DNA of 64,000 nucleotides. Source: Weissella tructae. GTDB lineage: Bacteria > Bacillota > Bacilli > Lactobacillales > Lactobacillaceae. Positions within the stretch are counted from its first letter, which is position 1, and every line of letters starts with the position of its first letter. The notes under the pieces were generated by a model, which saw only the letters and a list, made by a program, of their open reading frames with translations, was not told the DNA's origin and did no database searches. Position numbers and translations under genes: made by a program. Positions 9,591-17,915 of this stretch are shown here, in pieces. The DNA is taken from contig NZ_CP007588.1 in assembly GCF_000732905.1 (NCBI RefSeq), forward strand, positions 124,001 to 188,000, in the 5' to 3' direction.

Positions 9591-9620
9591 GGCATCTACA
9601 TTCGTGTAGGTGTCTTTTTT
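9591..9620 (+). terminator. Terminator of tRNA-Glu
   Basis: Ten-base stem GGCATCTACA-TTCG-TGTAGGTGTC with a T-run immediately after. Confidence 0.9.
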
Positions 9621-9682
9621 TGTTACAATTAAAGGGTATCAACTAAATGACTGAGAACATGAACAAAAGATCGGAGTAAGCG

Positions 9683-10495
9683 ATGTTATTTTTAACAACA
9701 GATTTAGATGGGACTTTTTTACATGATGATCATGACTTTGATCGTGCGCGCTTTGAAAAGGTATTAGCAGCTTGGCGTGAACAAGGGAATCGTTTTGTCG
9801 TTGCGACTGGGCGTGAATACAAATGGGTTGCGTCTGTGTTTGCGGATTACCTAGCTGACATTGATGTGATTTCAAGTAATGGAACGGTTGTGACGTTGGC
9901 TGGTGAAGAACCACATATGGCAGCGATTGCGCCAGAAAGCCTAGCGGCGCTACAAAATATTATTGCGGAGATGCCGGTTAAGCCAAGTGGGTCAGTGCGT
10001 GCTTATACACAAAATGTCGTCCATCTATTAAAGACGGATGCATATGGTGAAATGGAAGCGGCGGATGTGGCTTTTATGACGCCGCTATATGATGACATTA
10101 TTGGTATTGACGATTTGTTGGCGATTAAAGACGCCGTCTCAACTGTAACCGGTGTTTGGGCTGATCGAGATAGTAGTGAAGCGGTCTCTAAGGCAGTGAA
10201 CGAGGCTAATATTGGTATCCACGCGACAACATCAGGCTATGGGGCGGTGGACTTCTTACCAAGTGGTGTAAATAAAGCGGAAGCGATTAAGCGTCTGTTG
10301 GCACATTATAAGGCGACGACCGATGATGTATTAGCCTTTGGTGATGGAATGAATGATCTGGAGATGTTGCAACTGGCTGGTCAAGCGCATGTCATGGCAA
10401 ACGGGGATGATAAGTTACGTGTGTTTGATTTTGAAGAATTACCACACACGCATATGGAAGATGGTGTCTTGGTAAAGTGGGAATCAGTCATCTAA
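9683..10495 (+). CDS. Cof-type HAD phosphatase
   Basis: Haloacid dehalogenase superfamily hydrolase of the Cof/YidA subfamily, 270 residues. The nucleophile motif DLDGT is at residues 7-11, motif II at VISSNGT, and the metal-binding motif IV at FGDGMNDLEML. A C2-type cap domain sits between them. Such enzymes dephosphorylate sugar phosphates, FMN or pyridoxal phosphate, and the substrate cannot be told from sequence. It is preceded by a short RBS (GGAG) and stands alone between a tRNA and an ABC exporter gene. It is a distant paralogue of the protein at 25920. Confidence 0.9.
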   Translation: MLFLTTDLDGTFLHDDHDFDRARFEKVLAAWREQGNRFVVATGREYKWVASVFADYLADIDVISSNGTVVTLAGEEPHMAAIAPESLAALQNIIAEMPVKPSGSVRAYTQNVVHLLKTDAYGEMEAADVAFMTPLYDDIIGIDDLLAIKDAVSTVTGVWADRDSSEAVSKAVNEANIGIHATTSGYGAVDFLPSGVNKAEAIKRLLAHYKATTDDVLAFGDGMNDLEMLQLAGQAHVMANGDDKLRVFDFEELPHTHMEDGVLVKWESVI

Positions 10496-10591
10496 AAAAC
10501 ATCAGGTTTATGTTTGATTTATTTCAAAAGCGGTATGTTATTACTTAATTTTTATAATTAACGATATCGACAGCATACAGGGAGAGTAGTT

Positions 10592-12550
10592 ATGGCATTT
10601 TTAGAATTAAGAGATATTTTTAAGTCATACTATATTGGGAAAGATGAATTTCCAGTTTTAAAAGGGATTGATTTGAATTTTGAATTGGGTGAATTTGTCT
10701 CAATTTTAGGTGAATCAGGTGGTGGAAAGTCTACCTTGATGAACATCATTGGTGGTTTGGACCGTAATTTTGATGGGCAAGTAACATTGGCTGGTCAAAC
10801 ATTGGACCACAAACAAGAGAAGCAATTAGATGAATACCGACGTTCAACGATTGGTTATATTTACCAAGCGTATAATTTAATTAATCACCTATCTGTCTTG
10901 GATAATGTCTTACTATCATTAGATATGACGACACTGTCACATAGTCAAAAGGTTGAGCGTGCTAAGGCATTGTTGGCGGATGTTGGTTTGTCTGATCAAA
11001 TCAAAAAATATCCGAATCAATTATCTGGTGGTCAAAAGCAACGTGTCGCCATTGCGCGTGCCTTAGCGAAGGACCCTGATGTGATTATTGCGGACGAACC
11101 TACAGGTGCGTTGGACGCAGTTAACACACAGGAAGTCTTAGAAATCTTAAACAATATTGCGAAACAAGGTAAGTTAGTGATTACCGTGACGCACTCACAA
11201 GATGTTGCGGATAATGGAACCCGTATTGTTCGTTTGGTCGATGGTAAGATTGCGAGTGATGATATTGTTCGCCCTTATGAAGTACCAGCTGAACCAACGG
11301 AAAAAGCCTTTACGTCTAAGCCACTACGTTATATGGATAGCTTGCGTAGTTCATGGAAGCATCTATGGCGTACATTTGGTAAAAACTCATTGATTATTAT
11401 TGGAACGGCGATTGGGTTGTTCGCGGTAATTCTATTTGGTGGATTGGGTAACGGGGTGAAGTCATATATTAATGATCAAGTGAATTCACTCGTTAATCCA
11501 CAAGCGATTACAGTTATGAAAGCAGTCGATGATCAAAATATTGATCCGGCCAACTTTGATATGAGCAGTATGGGGATGTCAGACAAGCAAGTTGATGATT
11601 TGAAGAAAATCAAAAATGTAAATAGTGTTGAAGCGGGATATGAATTCCAAGGCGCGCAAATGTCTGGCTTGACTGAGAAGGCAGTAAATATGTCTAGCAT
11701 TCGTAGCTGGACGTCACAATACAATGAAGACATGATTGTGGCGGGAAAGCCGGCACAAGCAAATGAAATGGTCGTTGATAAGAAGACTGTTGCTGAACGT
11801 GTTGATAAGAAGGATTGGAAGTCTGTTATCGGTAAGACGGTTAAGGTAACGTTTACGACCGCAGATAAGGATGGACTACCAGTCATTGTTGAGCATGATG
11901 TGAAAATCTCAGGGATTACTGAGAATGAACAAGGTGCTGTGAATGCGATGCAAGCAGATACAATGGCAAAGATTTTGAAGGATGCTGGCGCAGCATCTGA
12001 ACCAGCATTCGTGGGTATGCAAGCCAACTCACGTGATGATGTTGAAACAATCCAAAAGGACATTGAAAACATCAAGGTTGATGGTAAGGCCGTGTACACT
12101 GTTATTACAGTGGGAACACTATTATCAACAGTTAACGTCTTTGTTGACCTAGCAACGAATGTTTTGGCGATGATTGCCGGTATTTCACTAATTGTTTCAG
12201 CGTTGATGATTATCGTCACGATGTACATGTCAGTGGCGGAACGTACTAAGGAAATTGGTATCTTGCGTGCACTTGGTGAATCAAAGCGCGATATTCGTCG
12301 CTTGTTTACAAGTGAATCAATCATGATGGGACTAATGGCCGCGACTTTGGCGACTGGATTAGCCTTTGGATTAGGTTCAGTGATGAATAAGGTGCTATAT
12401 AATATTGCGCAATTCAATATGATTCAAATTGGTGTGGGAAATGTGGTTTCAACCTTTATTCTGGCACTAATCATTGCGTTCTTGGCAGCGTTGTTGCCAG
12501 CACGTCGTGCGGCAAAGTTGAATCCAATCGATGCATTGTCAGCTGATTAA
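10592..12550 (+). CDS. MacB-type ABC transporter, ATPase-permease fusion
   Basis: Type VII ABC protein of 652 residues. The N-terminal ATPase has Walker A GESGGGKST (40-48), the Q-loop YQAYNL, the signature LSGGQKQ, Walker B VIIADEPTGALD and the switch His in VTVTHS. A first membrane helix at about residues 265-290 is followed by an extracytoplasmic MacB periplasmic-core-like domain (about 300-500). Three C-terminal FtsX helices end the protein, with the typical RTKEIGILRALGESKRDI loop. Most relatives split ATPase and permease; the fused form resembles MacB. Such machines export peptides or act as mechanotransmission devices in drug resistance. No sensor kinase or substrate gene is adjacent. 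RBS GGGAG precedes ATG 10592. Confidence 0.9.
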   Translation: MAFLELRDIFKSYYIGKDEFPVLKGIDLNFELGEFVSILGESGGGKSTLMNIIGGLDRNFDGQVTLAGQTLDHKQEKQLDEYRRSTIGYIYQAYNLINHLSVLDNVLLSLDMTTLSHSQKVERAKALLADVGLSDQIKKYPNQLSGGQKQRVAIARALAKDPDVIIADEPTGALDAVNTQEVLEILNNIAKQGKLVITVTHSQDVADNGTRIVRLVDGKIASDDIVRPYEVPAEPTEKAFTSKPLRYMDSLRSSWKHLWRTFGKNSLIIIGTAIGLFAVILFGGLGNGVKSYINDQVNSLVNPQAITVMKAVDDQNIDPANFDMSSMGMSDKQVDDLKKIKNVNSVEAGYEFQGAQMSGLTEKAVNMSSIRSWTSQYNEDMIVAGKPAQANEMVVDKKTVAERVDKKDWKSVIGKTVKVTFTTADKDGLPVIVEHDVKISGITENEQGAVNAMQADTMAKILKDAGAASEPAFVGMQANSRDDVETIQKDIENIKVDGKAVYTVITVGTLLSTVNVFVDLATNVLAMIAGISLIVSALMIIVTMYMSVAERTKEIGILRALGESKRDIRRLFTSESIMMGLMAATLATGLAFGLGSVMNKVLYNIAQFNMIQIGVGNVVSTFILALIIAFLAALLPARRAAKLNPIDALSAD

Positions 12551-12562
12551 TTTAATAAAAGG

Positions 12563-12594
12563 AAGATCTACTGTTCAAAAGTAGGTCTTTTTTT
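12563..12594 (+). terminator. Terminator after ABC exporter gene
   Basis: AAGATCTAC / GTAGGTCTT stem (one G-U pair) with a nine-base loop and a T-run. Confidence 0.85.
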
Positions 12595-12613
12595 ACGTCT
12601 GGGGTCTTTGTAC

Positions 12614-12642
12614 TGGAAAAATTGGACTATACCATATATAAT
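12614..12642 (+). promoter_or_regulatory. nagA promoter with NagR/DasR-type operator
   Basis: A -10 TATAAT at 12637-12642 pairs with a weak -35 TGGAAA at a 17-base spacing. The spacer contains TGGACTATACCA (12623-12634), one mismatch from the TGGTCTANACCA core bound by NagR/DasR (HutC-subfamily GntR) regulators. The downstream operon encodes exactly such a regulator, so autoregulated repression relieved by GlcNAc-6-P or GlcN-6-P is likely. Confidence 0.65.
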
Positions 12643-12689
12643 AAAAGTATAAGTTACAGTTACTAACCAATTATGCGGAGGTAGAGGAA

Positions 12690-13868
12690 ATGAGTAAGGT
12701 CTTAACACATGTAGCCATCTATACAGGTGATGAAGAAAATCCAGTTATCAAGGATGGGTTTATTCGTTTTGATACAACAATTGAAGCTATGGGAAGTATG
12801 AAGGCGTTCGTACCGCTTGCATCTGATGATGTAACACGTGGTGATCGTCAAGTGGTTGTGCCAGGATTCGTTGATGTGCATGCACACGGTGCATACGGTT
12901 TCGATACAATGGATGGGAAAGCATCTGACATCGTGAATATGGCACATGGGCAAATTACTGAAGGAATCACGTCAGTATTTCCAACAACAATGACACAAGC
13001 TGTTGAAAACATTGATCAAGCAATGTTGGCGATTAATGAAGCAGCGCAAGAAGAACCATCAATCGTTGGGGTTCATTTGGAAGGGCCATTTATCAACCCA
13101 CACTACAAGGGTGCACAACCAGAACAATACATTATTGCCCCTTCAGTTGAATTGGTTGAAAAGTGGCACCACATGTCTGGGGACCGTGTGCGTTTGATTA
13201 CGTACGCACCAGAACAAGCGGATGATCTAGCGGCCTTTGAAAGCTACTTGTTGGAAAACAACATTATTGGTTCAGTGGGACATTCAAATGCAACTCGCGA
13301 ATTCTTGCAAAATGAATCAAAGGCAAGTCACATTACACACTTGTACAATGCGCAACGTCCAATGAGTCACCGTGAACCAGGTGTGGCCGGACATGCGATG
13401 TTGGAAAACAGTGTGCGTGCCGAAATGATCGTCGATGGATTCCACATCAAGCCTGACATGGTGAAGCTAGCTTACCAAATGAAGTCTGCTGACCGTATTG
13501 ATTTGATTACAGATTCAATGCGCGCCAAGGGACTTGGGGATGGTGAATCTGAATTAGGTGGACAAAAGGTTTGGGTTGCTGACAAGCAAGCACGTCTTGA
13601 AGACGGAACTTTAGCTGGTTCAGTACTTGAATTTGACGATGCTTTCCGTAACATTATGGCCTTCACAGGGGCTAGTGTGCATGAAGCAGTTAAGATGTCA
13701 TCAGTTAACCAAGCTGAAGAATTCGGTTTGACACAAAAGGGTGCCTTGCAAGTCGGTAAGGATGCTGACTTTAACGTGTTCAATGCTGATTTCTCTAACT
13801 TGGATGCAACTTACAGTCTAGGGCGTCGCTTTACTAAGGCTGATGCACCTAAAGGAGAAATGATTTAA
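12690..13868 (+). CDS. nagA: N-acetylglucosamine-6-phosphate deacetylase NagA
   Basis: Amidohydrolase that converts GlcNAc-6-P to GlcN-6-P and acetate, feeding GlcNAc and recycled wall sugar into glycolysis or UDP-GlcNAc synthesis. The 392-residue protein has the metal-site HAHG (64-67), VHLEGPF, GHSNAT, THLYNA and the catalytic Asp in LITDSM. A GGAGG site precedes ATG 12690. Its stop codon overlaps the start of the downstream gntR gene by one base (TAATG), which indicates translational coupling. nagB is not in this window. Confidence 0.95.
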   Translation: MSKVLTHVAIYTGDEENPVIKDGFIRFDTTIEAMGSMKAFVPLASDDVTRGDRQVVVPGFVDVHAHGAYGFDTMDGKASDIVNMAHGQITEGITSVFPTTMTQAVENIDQAMLAINEAAQEEPSIVGVHLEGPFINPHYKGAQPEQYIIAPSVELVEKWHHMSGDRVRLITYAPEQADDLAAFESYLLENNIIGSVGHSNATREFLQNESKASHITHLYNAQRPMSHREPGVAGHAMLENSVRAEMIVDGFHIKPDMVKLAYQMKSADRIDLITDSMRAKGLGDGESELGGQKVWVADKQARLEDGTLAGSVLEFDDAFRNIMAFTGASVHEAVKMSSVNQAEEFGLTQKGALQVGKDADFNVFNADFSNLDATYSLGRRFTKADAPKGEMI

Positions 13869-14569
13869 TGAAAGCTCCAGTTTATGTTCAAATTCACGAT
13901 GATATTCGTGAAGCTATTGATGCTGGCCGTTGGCAAGCAGGAGATAAAATTCCGTCAGAACGTGAATTGGCTGATCAATTTGATGTGTCACGTATGACAT
14001 TACGTCAAGCAGTGATGTTATTAGTAGATGAAGGAGTACTTGAACGCCGTGTGGGTTCAGGAACTTATGTTGCCGAACAAAAAGTGCAAGAAACTTTGAA
14101 TGGACTAACATCATTTACTGATTTAATGGCAGCTATTGGTAAGGTCGCCACGACAAAGACAATCAGTTATCACATTGGTCAAGCAACTGCGTCAGAACAA
14201 AAGCGTTTAAATATGAATGAAGGCGATAATGTCCTTCGTATGGAACGTGTTCGTTATGGTAATGACGAACCCATCGCTTTTGAAGTCGCAGCTATTCCAG
14301 CTCGTTTGGTACGCGGACTATCTCGTGAATCACTTTCAAATTCTTTGTATCACACACTAGAAGTTGAACGTGATTTACATGTCAATTATGCCCGTCAAAC
14401 AGTGACTGCCGCCGCTGTTACTGAACGTGTTGCAGACTTGTTGGATATTAAGCGTAGTGATCCAGTTTTGGTACTACGTCAGACAACATTTGCACAAAAT
14501 GATGAACCATTTGAATATGTGCGTACCCAATATGTTGGGTCGCGTTTCGAGTTTTATTTGGAGCGTTAA
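13868..14569 (+). CDS. GntR/HutC-family regulator, NagR-like
   Basis: Transcription regulator of 233 residues. The N-terminal winged helix contains the GntR signature IPSERELADQFDVSRMTLRQ (about residues 28-47), and the UTRA effector domain follows from about residue 85 to the end. It is fused translationally to nagA by a one-base overlap. With the operator-like dyad in the nagA promoter, this makes it a likely NagR/YvoA homologue that senses GlcNAc-6-P or GlcN-6-P. The specific effector is inferred from context, not read from sequence. Confidence 0.9.
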   Translation: MKAPVYVQIHDDIREAIDAGRWQAGDKIPSERELADQFDVSRMTLRQAVMLLVDEGVLERRVGSGTYVAEQKVQETLNGLTSFTDLMAAIGKVATTKTISYHIGQATASEQKRLNMNEGDNVLRMERVRYGNDEPIAFEVAAIPARLVRGLSRESLSNSLYHTLEVERDLHVNYARQTVTAAAVTERVADLLDIKRSDPVLVLRQTTFAQNDEPFEYVRTQYVGSRFEFYLER

Positions 14570-14576
14570 TTCTTGC

Positions 14577-14605
14577 TTGCATGATTTACGCTATTTTGCT
14601 ATGAT
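14577..14605 (+). promoter_or_regulatory. Promoter of rpsD
   Basis: -35 TTGCAT (14577-14582), a 17-base spacer and -10 TATGAT (14600-14605), just after the gntR stop. Transcription would start about 180 bases before rpsD. Confidence 0.75.
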
Positions 14606-14611
14606 AATGAA

Positions 14612-14792
14612 AGTGTTGAAAACTGCAGCGGATTACCCGCAAGCTCGTCAACAATTTATCGACCTGTTTCAAATTTATGGCAGTGAAAAAGCTAGTACCC
14701 GCGCTGCAGCGGTGAAAGTTAGGATAAATTGCACGAATGTGAGGTAATTCTCCTAGAATTCAACAAAAATATAAATTCTGGAGGACATTTAC
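14612..14792 (+). promoter_or_regulatory. rpsD 5' leader, possible S4 autoregulatory RNA
   Basis: Untranslated stretch of about 180 nt between the rpsD promoter and its RBS (GGAGG at about 14779). It contains complementary segments, for example CTGCAGCGG near 14625 and CGCTGCAGCGG near 14700. In Bacillus, S4 represses its own mRNA through a leader structure. That this leader does the same is inference. A frame on this strand runs through part of it but has no initiation site and looks non-coding. Confidence 0.45.
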
Positions 14793-15404
14793 ATGTCACG
14801 TTATACTGGACCAAAGTACCGTTTGTCACGTCGTCTTGGCGTATCATTGTCAGGTACAGGTAAGGAACTTGCACGTCGCCCATACGCACCTGGAGATCAA
14901 GGAAATGGACGCCGTAGCAAGCTATCTGATTACGGAATTCAATTGGCTGAAAAGCAAAAGGTACGTTTCACGTACGGTTTGACTGAACGTCAATTCCACA
15001 ACTTGTTCAACAAGGCCGGTCGTGTTCGTCAAGGAACACACGGTGAAAACTTCATGATCTTGTTGGAACGTCGTTTGGACAACATGGTTTACCGTTTGGG
15101 ATTGGCATCTACTCGCCAACAAGCGCGTCAACTTGTTAACCACGGTCACATCTTGGTAGATGGAAAGCGTGTTGACATTGCTTCATACGAAGTTGCTGTA
15201 GGTCAAGAAATCTCAGTTCGCGAAAAGTCACGTAACAACGTTCACTTGGTTGCATCATTGGATGCCCAAGCTGGAACTTTGCCATTCGTTGAATTTAACC
15301 GCGACACAATGACTGGTTCATTGGTACGTTTGCCAGAACGTTCAGAACTAGACAACGATTACAATGAATCATTGATCGTTGAATACTACAACAAGTTGGG
15401 ATAA
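14793..15404 (+). CDS. rpsD: 30S ribosomal protein S4
   Basis: Primary 16S-binding protein that nucleates assembly of the small-subunit body. The 203-residue protein has the N-terminal [20 protein letters not shown] and the S4 RNA-binding domain (about residues 93-155), with [20 protein letters not shown] and [19 protein letters not shown]. It is expressed alone from its own promoter and long leader, as in many Firmicutes where rpsD is outside the alpha operon, and is closed by a terminator. Start supported by TGGAGG. Confidence 0.98.
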   Translation: MSRYTGPKYRLSRRLGVSLSGTGKELARRPYAPGDQGNGRRSKLSDYGIQLAEKQKVRFTYGLTERQFHNLFNKAGRVRQGTHGENFMILLERRLDNMVYRLGLASTRQQARQLVNHGHILVDGKRVDIASYEVAVGQEISVREKSRNNVHLVASLDAQAGTLPFVEFNRDTMTGSLVRLPERSELDNDYNESLIVEYYNKLG

Positions 15405-15432
15405 TTTTTATTATCACGATGCGTCGTACAAA

Positions 15433-15464
15433 AAGTCTCAAGTCTCGTACTTGGGGCTTTTTTG
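15433..15464 (+). terminator. Terminator of rpsD
   Basis: AAGTCTCAAGT / ACTTGGGGCTT stem with two G-U pairs, a five-base loop and a T-run. Confidence 0.85.
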
Positions 15465-15787
15465 TTTGTCCAAAAACATAGAAAAAAGATTAATGAACGG
15501 ATTTGTCTATCTTTATTGGTATACACATTTATATCAAATATATGTCTATTACTTTTAGTATGTAATATTTCTTGTTTACGGGTCTTTCTGTATGGAAATG
15601 TTTAAAAATGTGTGAGAGATGAGACTATTTTAAAAACCAATCCATTAAAAAAAAGTAAAGAAAGACAAGTAAACCTAAAAGAAACGGTAAAAACAAGCAT
15701 GAAATTGATAGGCGTGATAATCTAGAGTTAATAAAGTCTGGACAAAGGGAGTTAGGTGGTTTTGAGACCATCAGAATGTGACTGAGT
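15465..15787 (+). other. AT-rich gene-free region before ezrA
   Basis: About 320 bases of low GC without a supported reading frame. A possible promoter is TTGATA-17-TTAATA near 15700-15730. A small hairpin GGTGGT-TTTGAG-ACCATC (about 15755-15772) lies just before ezrA. Nothing else is recognisable. Confidence 0.4.
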
Positions 15788-17539
15788 ATGACACAAATTG
15801 GACATATCGTAATCGGCCTAATTGTTGTATCTGCAGCAATTTATTTAATCATTTTTTTGGCGCAATACGTGACGAAGCGTAAAGTTGCGGATTTAATTGT
15901 GCGTAAAGAAAAATTGATGACCATTCCCATGCGTGATCGCTTGGTAAAAGGACGTCAGATGAGTTTGACTGGACAATCATTACGCCAATTTGAAATTTTG
16001 GAACGTAAATATGTCACGTTAGAGACAGAAGGTTTCGCAGAAATCGATGATTTAGGGAATGCTGTCGTGTATGAATCACGTGGTTTAAATTTTGTGAAGT
16101 CAGCGCAAAGTTTGCGTCGTTTGCAAAATACAATCCGTGAAGCAGAAGCAACAATCGATATCGTGAATCAAGGATTGAGTGACTTAGAACAATTAGATAT
16201 TGCACATAAGAAAGCTGTAGCTGACTTGGAAGGTAAGTATCAAGCTGTTCGTACGCAATTGTTGTCTGAACGTGAACAATATGGACCAGCCTTACCTGAA
16301 TTGGAAAATGTGTTGGACTCATTGGAAGAAGATTTTAATGAATTTGCGCGTTTAACTGAAGAAGGTGATCATGCTGCTGCGGCACAAGTATACGAAACGC
16401 TAGGTATGGAGACGACGCAACTAGAACAACGTATGCAACAATTACCAGCATTAGTCCATACGCTAGAAGAGGTTATGCCTGATCAATTAACTGAATTACA
16501 TGAAGGGTACCAACACATGTTGGGAACTGGATTTAAGTTCAACATTGACGTTGATACAGAATTGAGTGATATCGAAAAGTCACGCCAAGTTGGTGTAACT
16601 GCATTAAGCAATCTCCAACAACGTGCAACTTCAGAAGCGATTGACCAAACAGCTGAAAAGATTGATACGCTATATGCCTTGTTTGAAGCAGAATTTGATG
16701 CCTCACAACAAGTCGTATCAGATGATCAACAATTGGGCGAATACGCTCGTCATGATCACAAGTTGAACCATGAATTAGAAATCGAAATTGACCGTCTATC
16801 ACAAGACTTCATTTTCACTAAGAGTGAAGCTGCACAAGTGCGTGGCTGGAAGTCTGAACTATTGAATGTGGATACAGCATTGCGCGCGATGCGTAAAGCG
16901 ATCAAGGCAAAAGATGTTGTGTATTCAAGCTTATTAGGACCACAAGCAGCGATGCATGCTGACCTTGAAAAGATTGAAGAAGCGCAAGTCGCTATGCTCC
17001 ATGAATTTAAGGAACTACCATTACTTTTGAAGCAAGAACGTGATCGCTTGGTACGTTTACAAGAAAAGATGCGCCAAATCCAACGTTCTGTTGAGCGTCA
17101 AGCGTTGGCGGGTGTACCTAAGAGTTACATGGATCAATTCTATGTGGTGACTGATGAATTAAGCCGTGTGGAAAAGCAATTGCAACTGAACCGCGTTGAT
17201 TTAGATGATATTCAACGTCAATTAAGTGTTGTAGCAGCGGATCTAGATACGCTTGATGAAGCAACAAATGATTTGATTGAAGCGGCAACAGTGACTGAAC
17301 GATTAGTTCGTAAGGCTTCTACATTCCCAGAGAATGAAACGCTAGAACAAGCAACTGGGATGGCAAAGCATTACTACGAAAGTGAATTTGATTATCCTAA
17401 GGCGATGCAAGTCTTAGCGGATGCATTGGAACCATTGGTGCCAGGTATTCTAAAACAAACGATTAACACATACCGTCAAGAACAAGCTACCCTAAAGGCT
17501 GAATTTGCGGAAAAAGAATCAACACGTTCTTTGAACTAA
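15788..17539 (+). CDS. ezrA: Septation ring regulator EzrA
   Basis: Membrane-anchored negative regulator of FtsZ ring formation in Gram-positives that also links division to PBP1. The 583-residue protein has a single N-terminal transmembrane helix (about residues 5-27: HIVIGLIVVSAAIYLIIFL) followed by spectrin-like helical coiled-coil repeats to the end, the standard topology and length. In-frame TGA at 15779 forces a start at or after 15782, and ATG 15788 is the first. It lacks a good Shine-Dalgarno; the nearest GGGAG is about 35 bases upstream beyond a hairpin. Monocistronic. Confidence 0.93.
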   Translation: MTQIGHIVIGLIVVSAAIYLIIFLAQYVTKRKVADLIVRKEKLMTIPMRDRLVKGRQMSLTGQSLRQFEILERKYVTLETEGFAEIDDLGNAVVYESRGLNFVKSAQSLRRLQNTIREAEATIDIVNQGLSDLEQLDIAHKKAVADLEGKYQAVRTQLLSEREQYGPALPELENVLDSLEEDFNEFARLTEEGDHAAAAQVYETLGMETTQLEQRMQQLPALVHTLEEVMPDQLTELHEGYQHMLGTGFKFNIDVDTELSDIEKSRQVGVTALSNLQQRATSEAIDQTAEKIDTLYALFEAEFDASQQVVSDDQQLGEYARHDHKLNHELEIEIDRLSQDFIFTKSEAAQVRGWKSELLNVDTALRAMRKAIKAKDVVYSSLLGPQAAMHADLEKIEEAQVAMLHEFKELPLLLKQERDRLVRLQEKMRQIQRSVERQALAGVPKSYMDQFYVVTDELSRVEKQLQLNRVDLDDIQRQLSVVAADLDTLDEATNDLIEAATVTERLVRKASTFPENETLEQATGMAKHYYESEFDYPKAMQVLADALEPLVPGILKQTINTYRQEQATLKAEFAEKESTRSLN

Positions 17540-17540
17540 A

Positions 17541-17585
17541 AAAATAGACTGTTACACGATGAAGATGGTGTAACAGTCTATTTTT
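17541..17585 (+). terminator. Terminator of ezrA
   Basis: Long stem AATAGACTGTTACAC / GTGTAACAGTCTATT with A- and T-rich flanks; probably bidirectional, also serving the small gene on the minus strand. Confidence 0.9.
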
Positions 17586-17587
17586 CT

Positions 17588-17809
17588 TTAGTCATGAATA
17601 TGCTTCAGATTGTGTTTTAGTGTTTGCCAGCCCTTTAGCAGTAGGTGTAGTAATGCCGTGAGTTTAAGTATGGCAATAGTAAAAGCGGGGATTAATATAG
17701 CATACGGATTTTTTGCTTGTAGTAGTATAGCGCCAAATAGCGCGATATATCCAGCTACTTGTATCCGTTTGAAATAGGGGTGAGTAATTATTTTTGCTAA
17801 GTGTGTCAA
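17588..17809 (-). CDS. Small membrane protein, unknown
   Basis: Likely 73-residue protein starting at TTG 17809, which has AGGAG at 17818-17822 eight bases upstream. The frame stays open to an ATG at 17875 (95 residues), but that codon lies in the pbuG terminator and has no RBS. Two hydrophobic helices are visible (VAGYIALFGAILL and YAILIPAFTIAILKLTALLHLLL) with a basic His-rich tail. I do not recognise a family. It lies between two terminators, so it is expressed on its own if at all. Confidence 0.55.
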   Translation of the reverse strand: MTHLAKIITHPYFKRIQVAGYIALFGAILLQAKNPYAILIPAFTIAILKLTALLHLLLKGWQTLKHNLKHIHD

Positions 17810-17876
17810 ATATATAACTCCTGTAGGAATAGATAATATGTCTTTAGTATAAACATAATCAGATGTAAAGGACATA

Positions 17877-17909
17877 GAAAAAAGGCTAGTCAGTTGACTA
17901 GCCTTTTTT
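17877..17909 (-). terminator. Terminator of pbuG
   Basis: AAAAAAGGCTAGT / ACTAGCCTTTTTT stem around CAGTTG, immediately after the pbuG stop. Confidence 0.9.
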
Positions 17910-17915
17910 CATTGC

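Noticed and set aside
17873-17875. ATG 17875 as the start of the small membrane protein
   Set aside because: It lies at the edge of the pbuG terminator without an RBS; TTG 17809 has AGGAG at good spacing.
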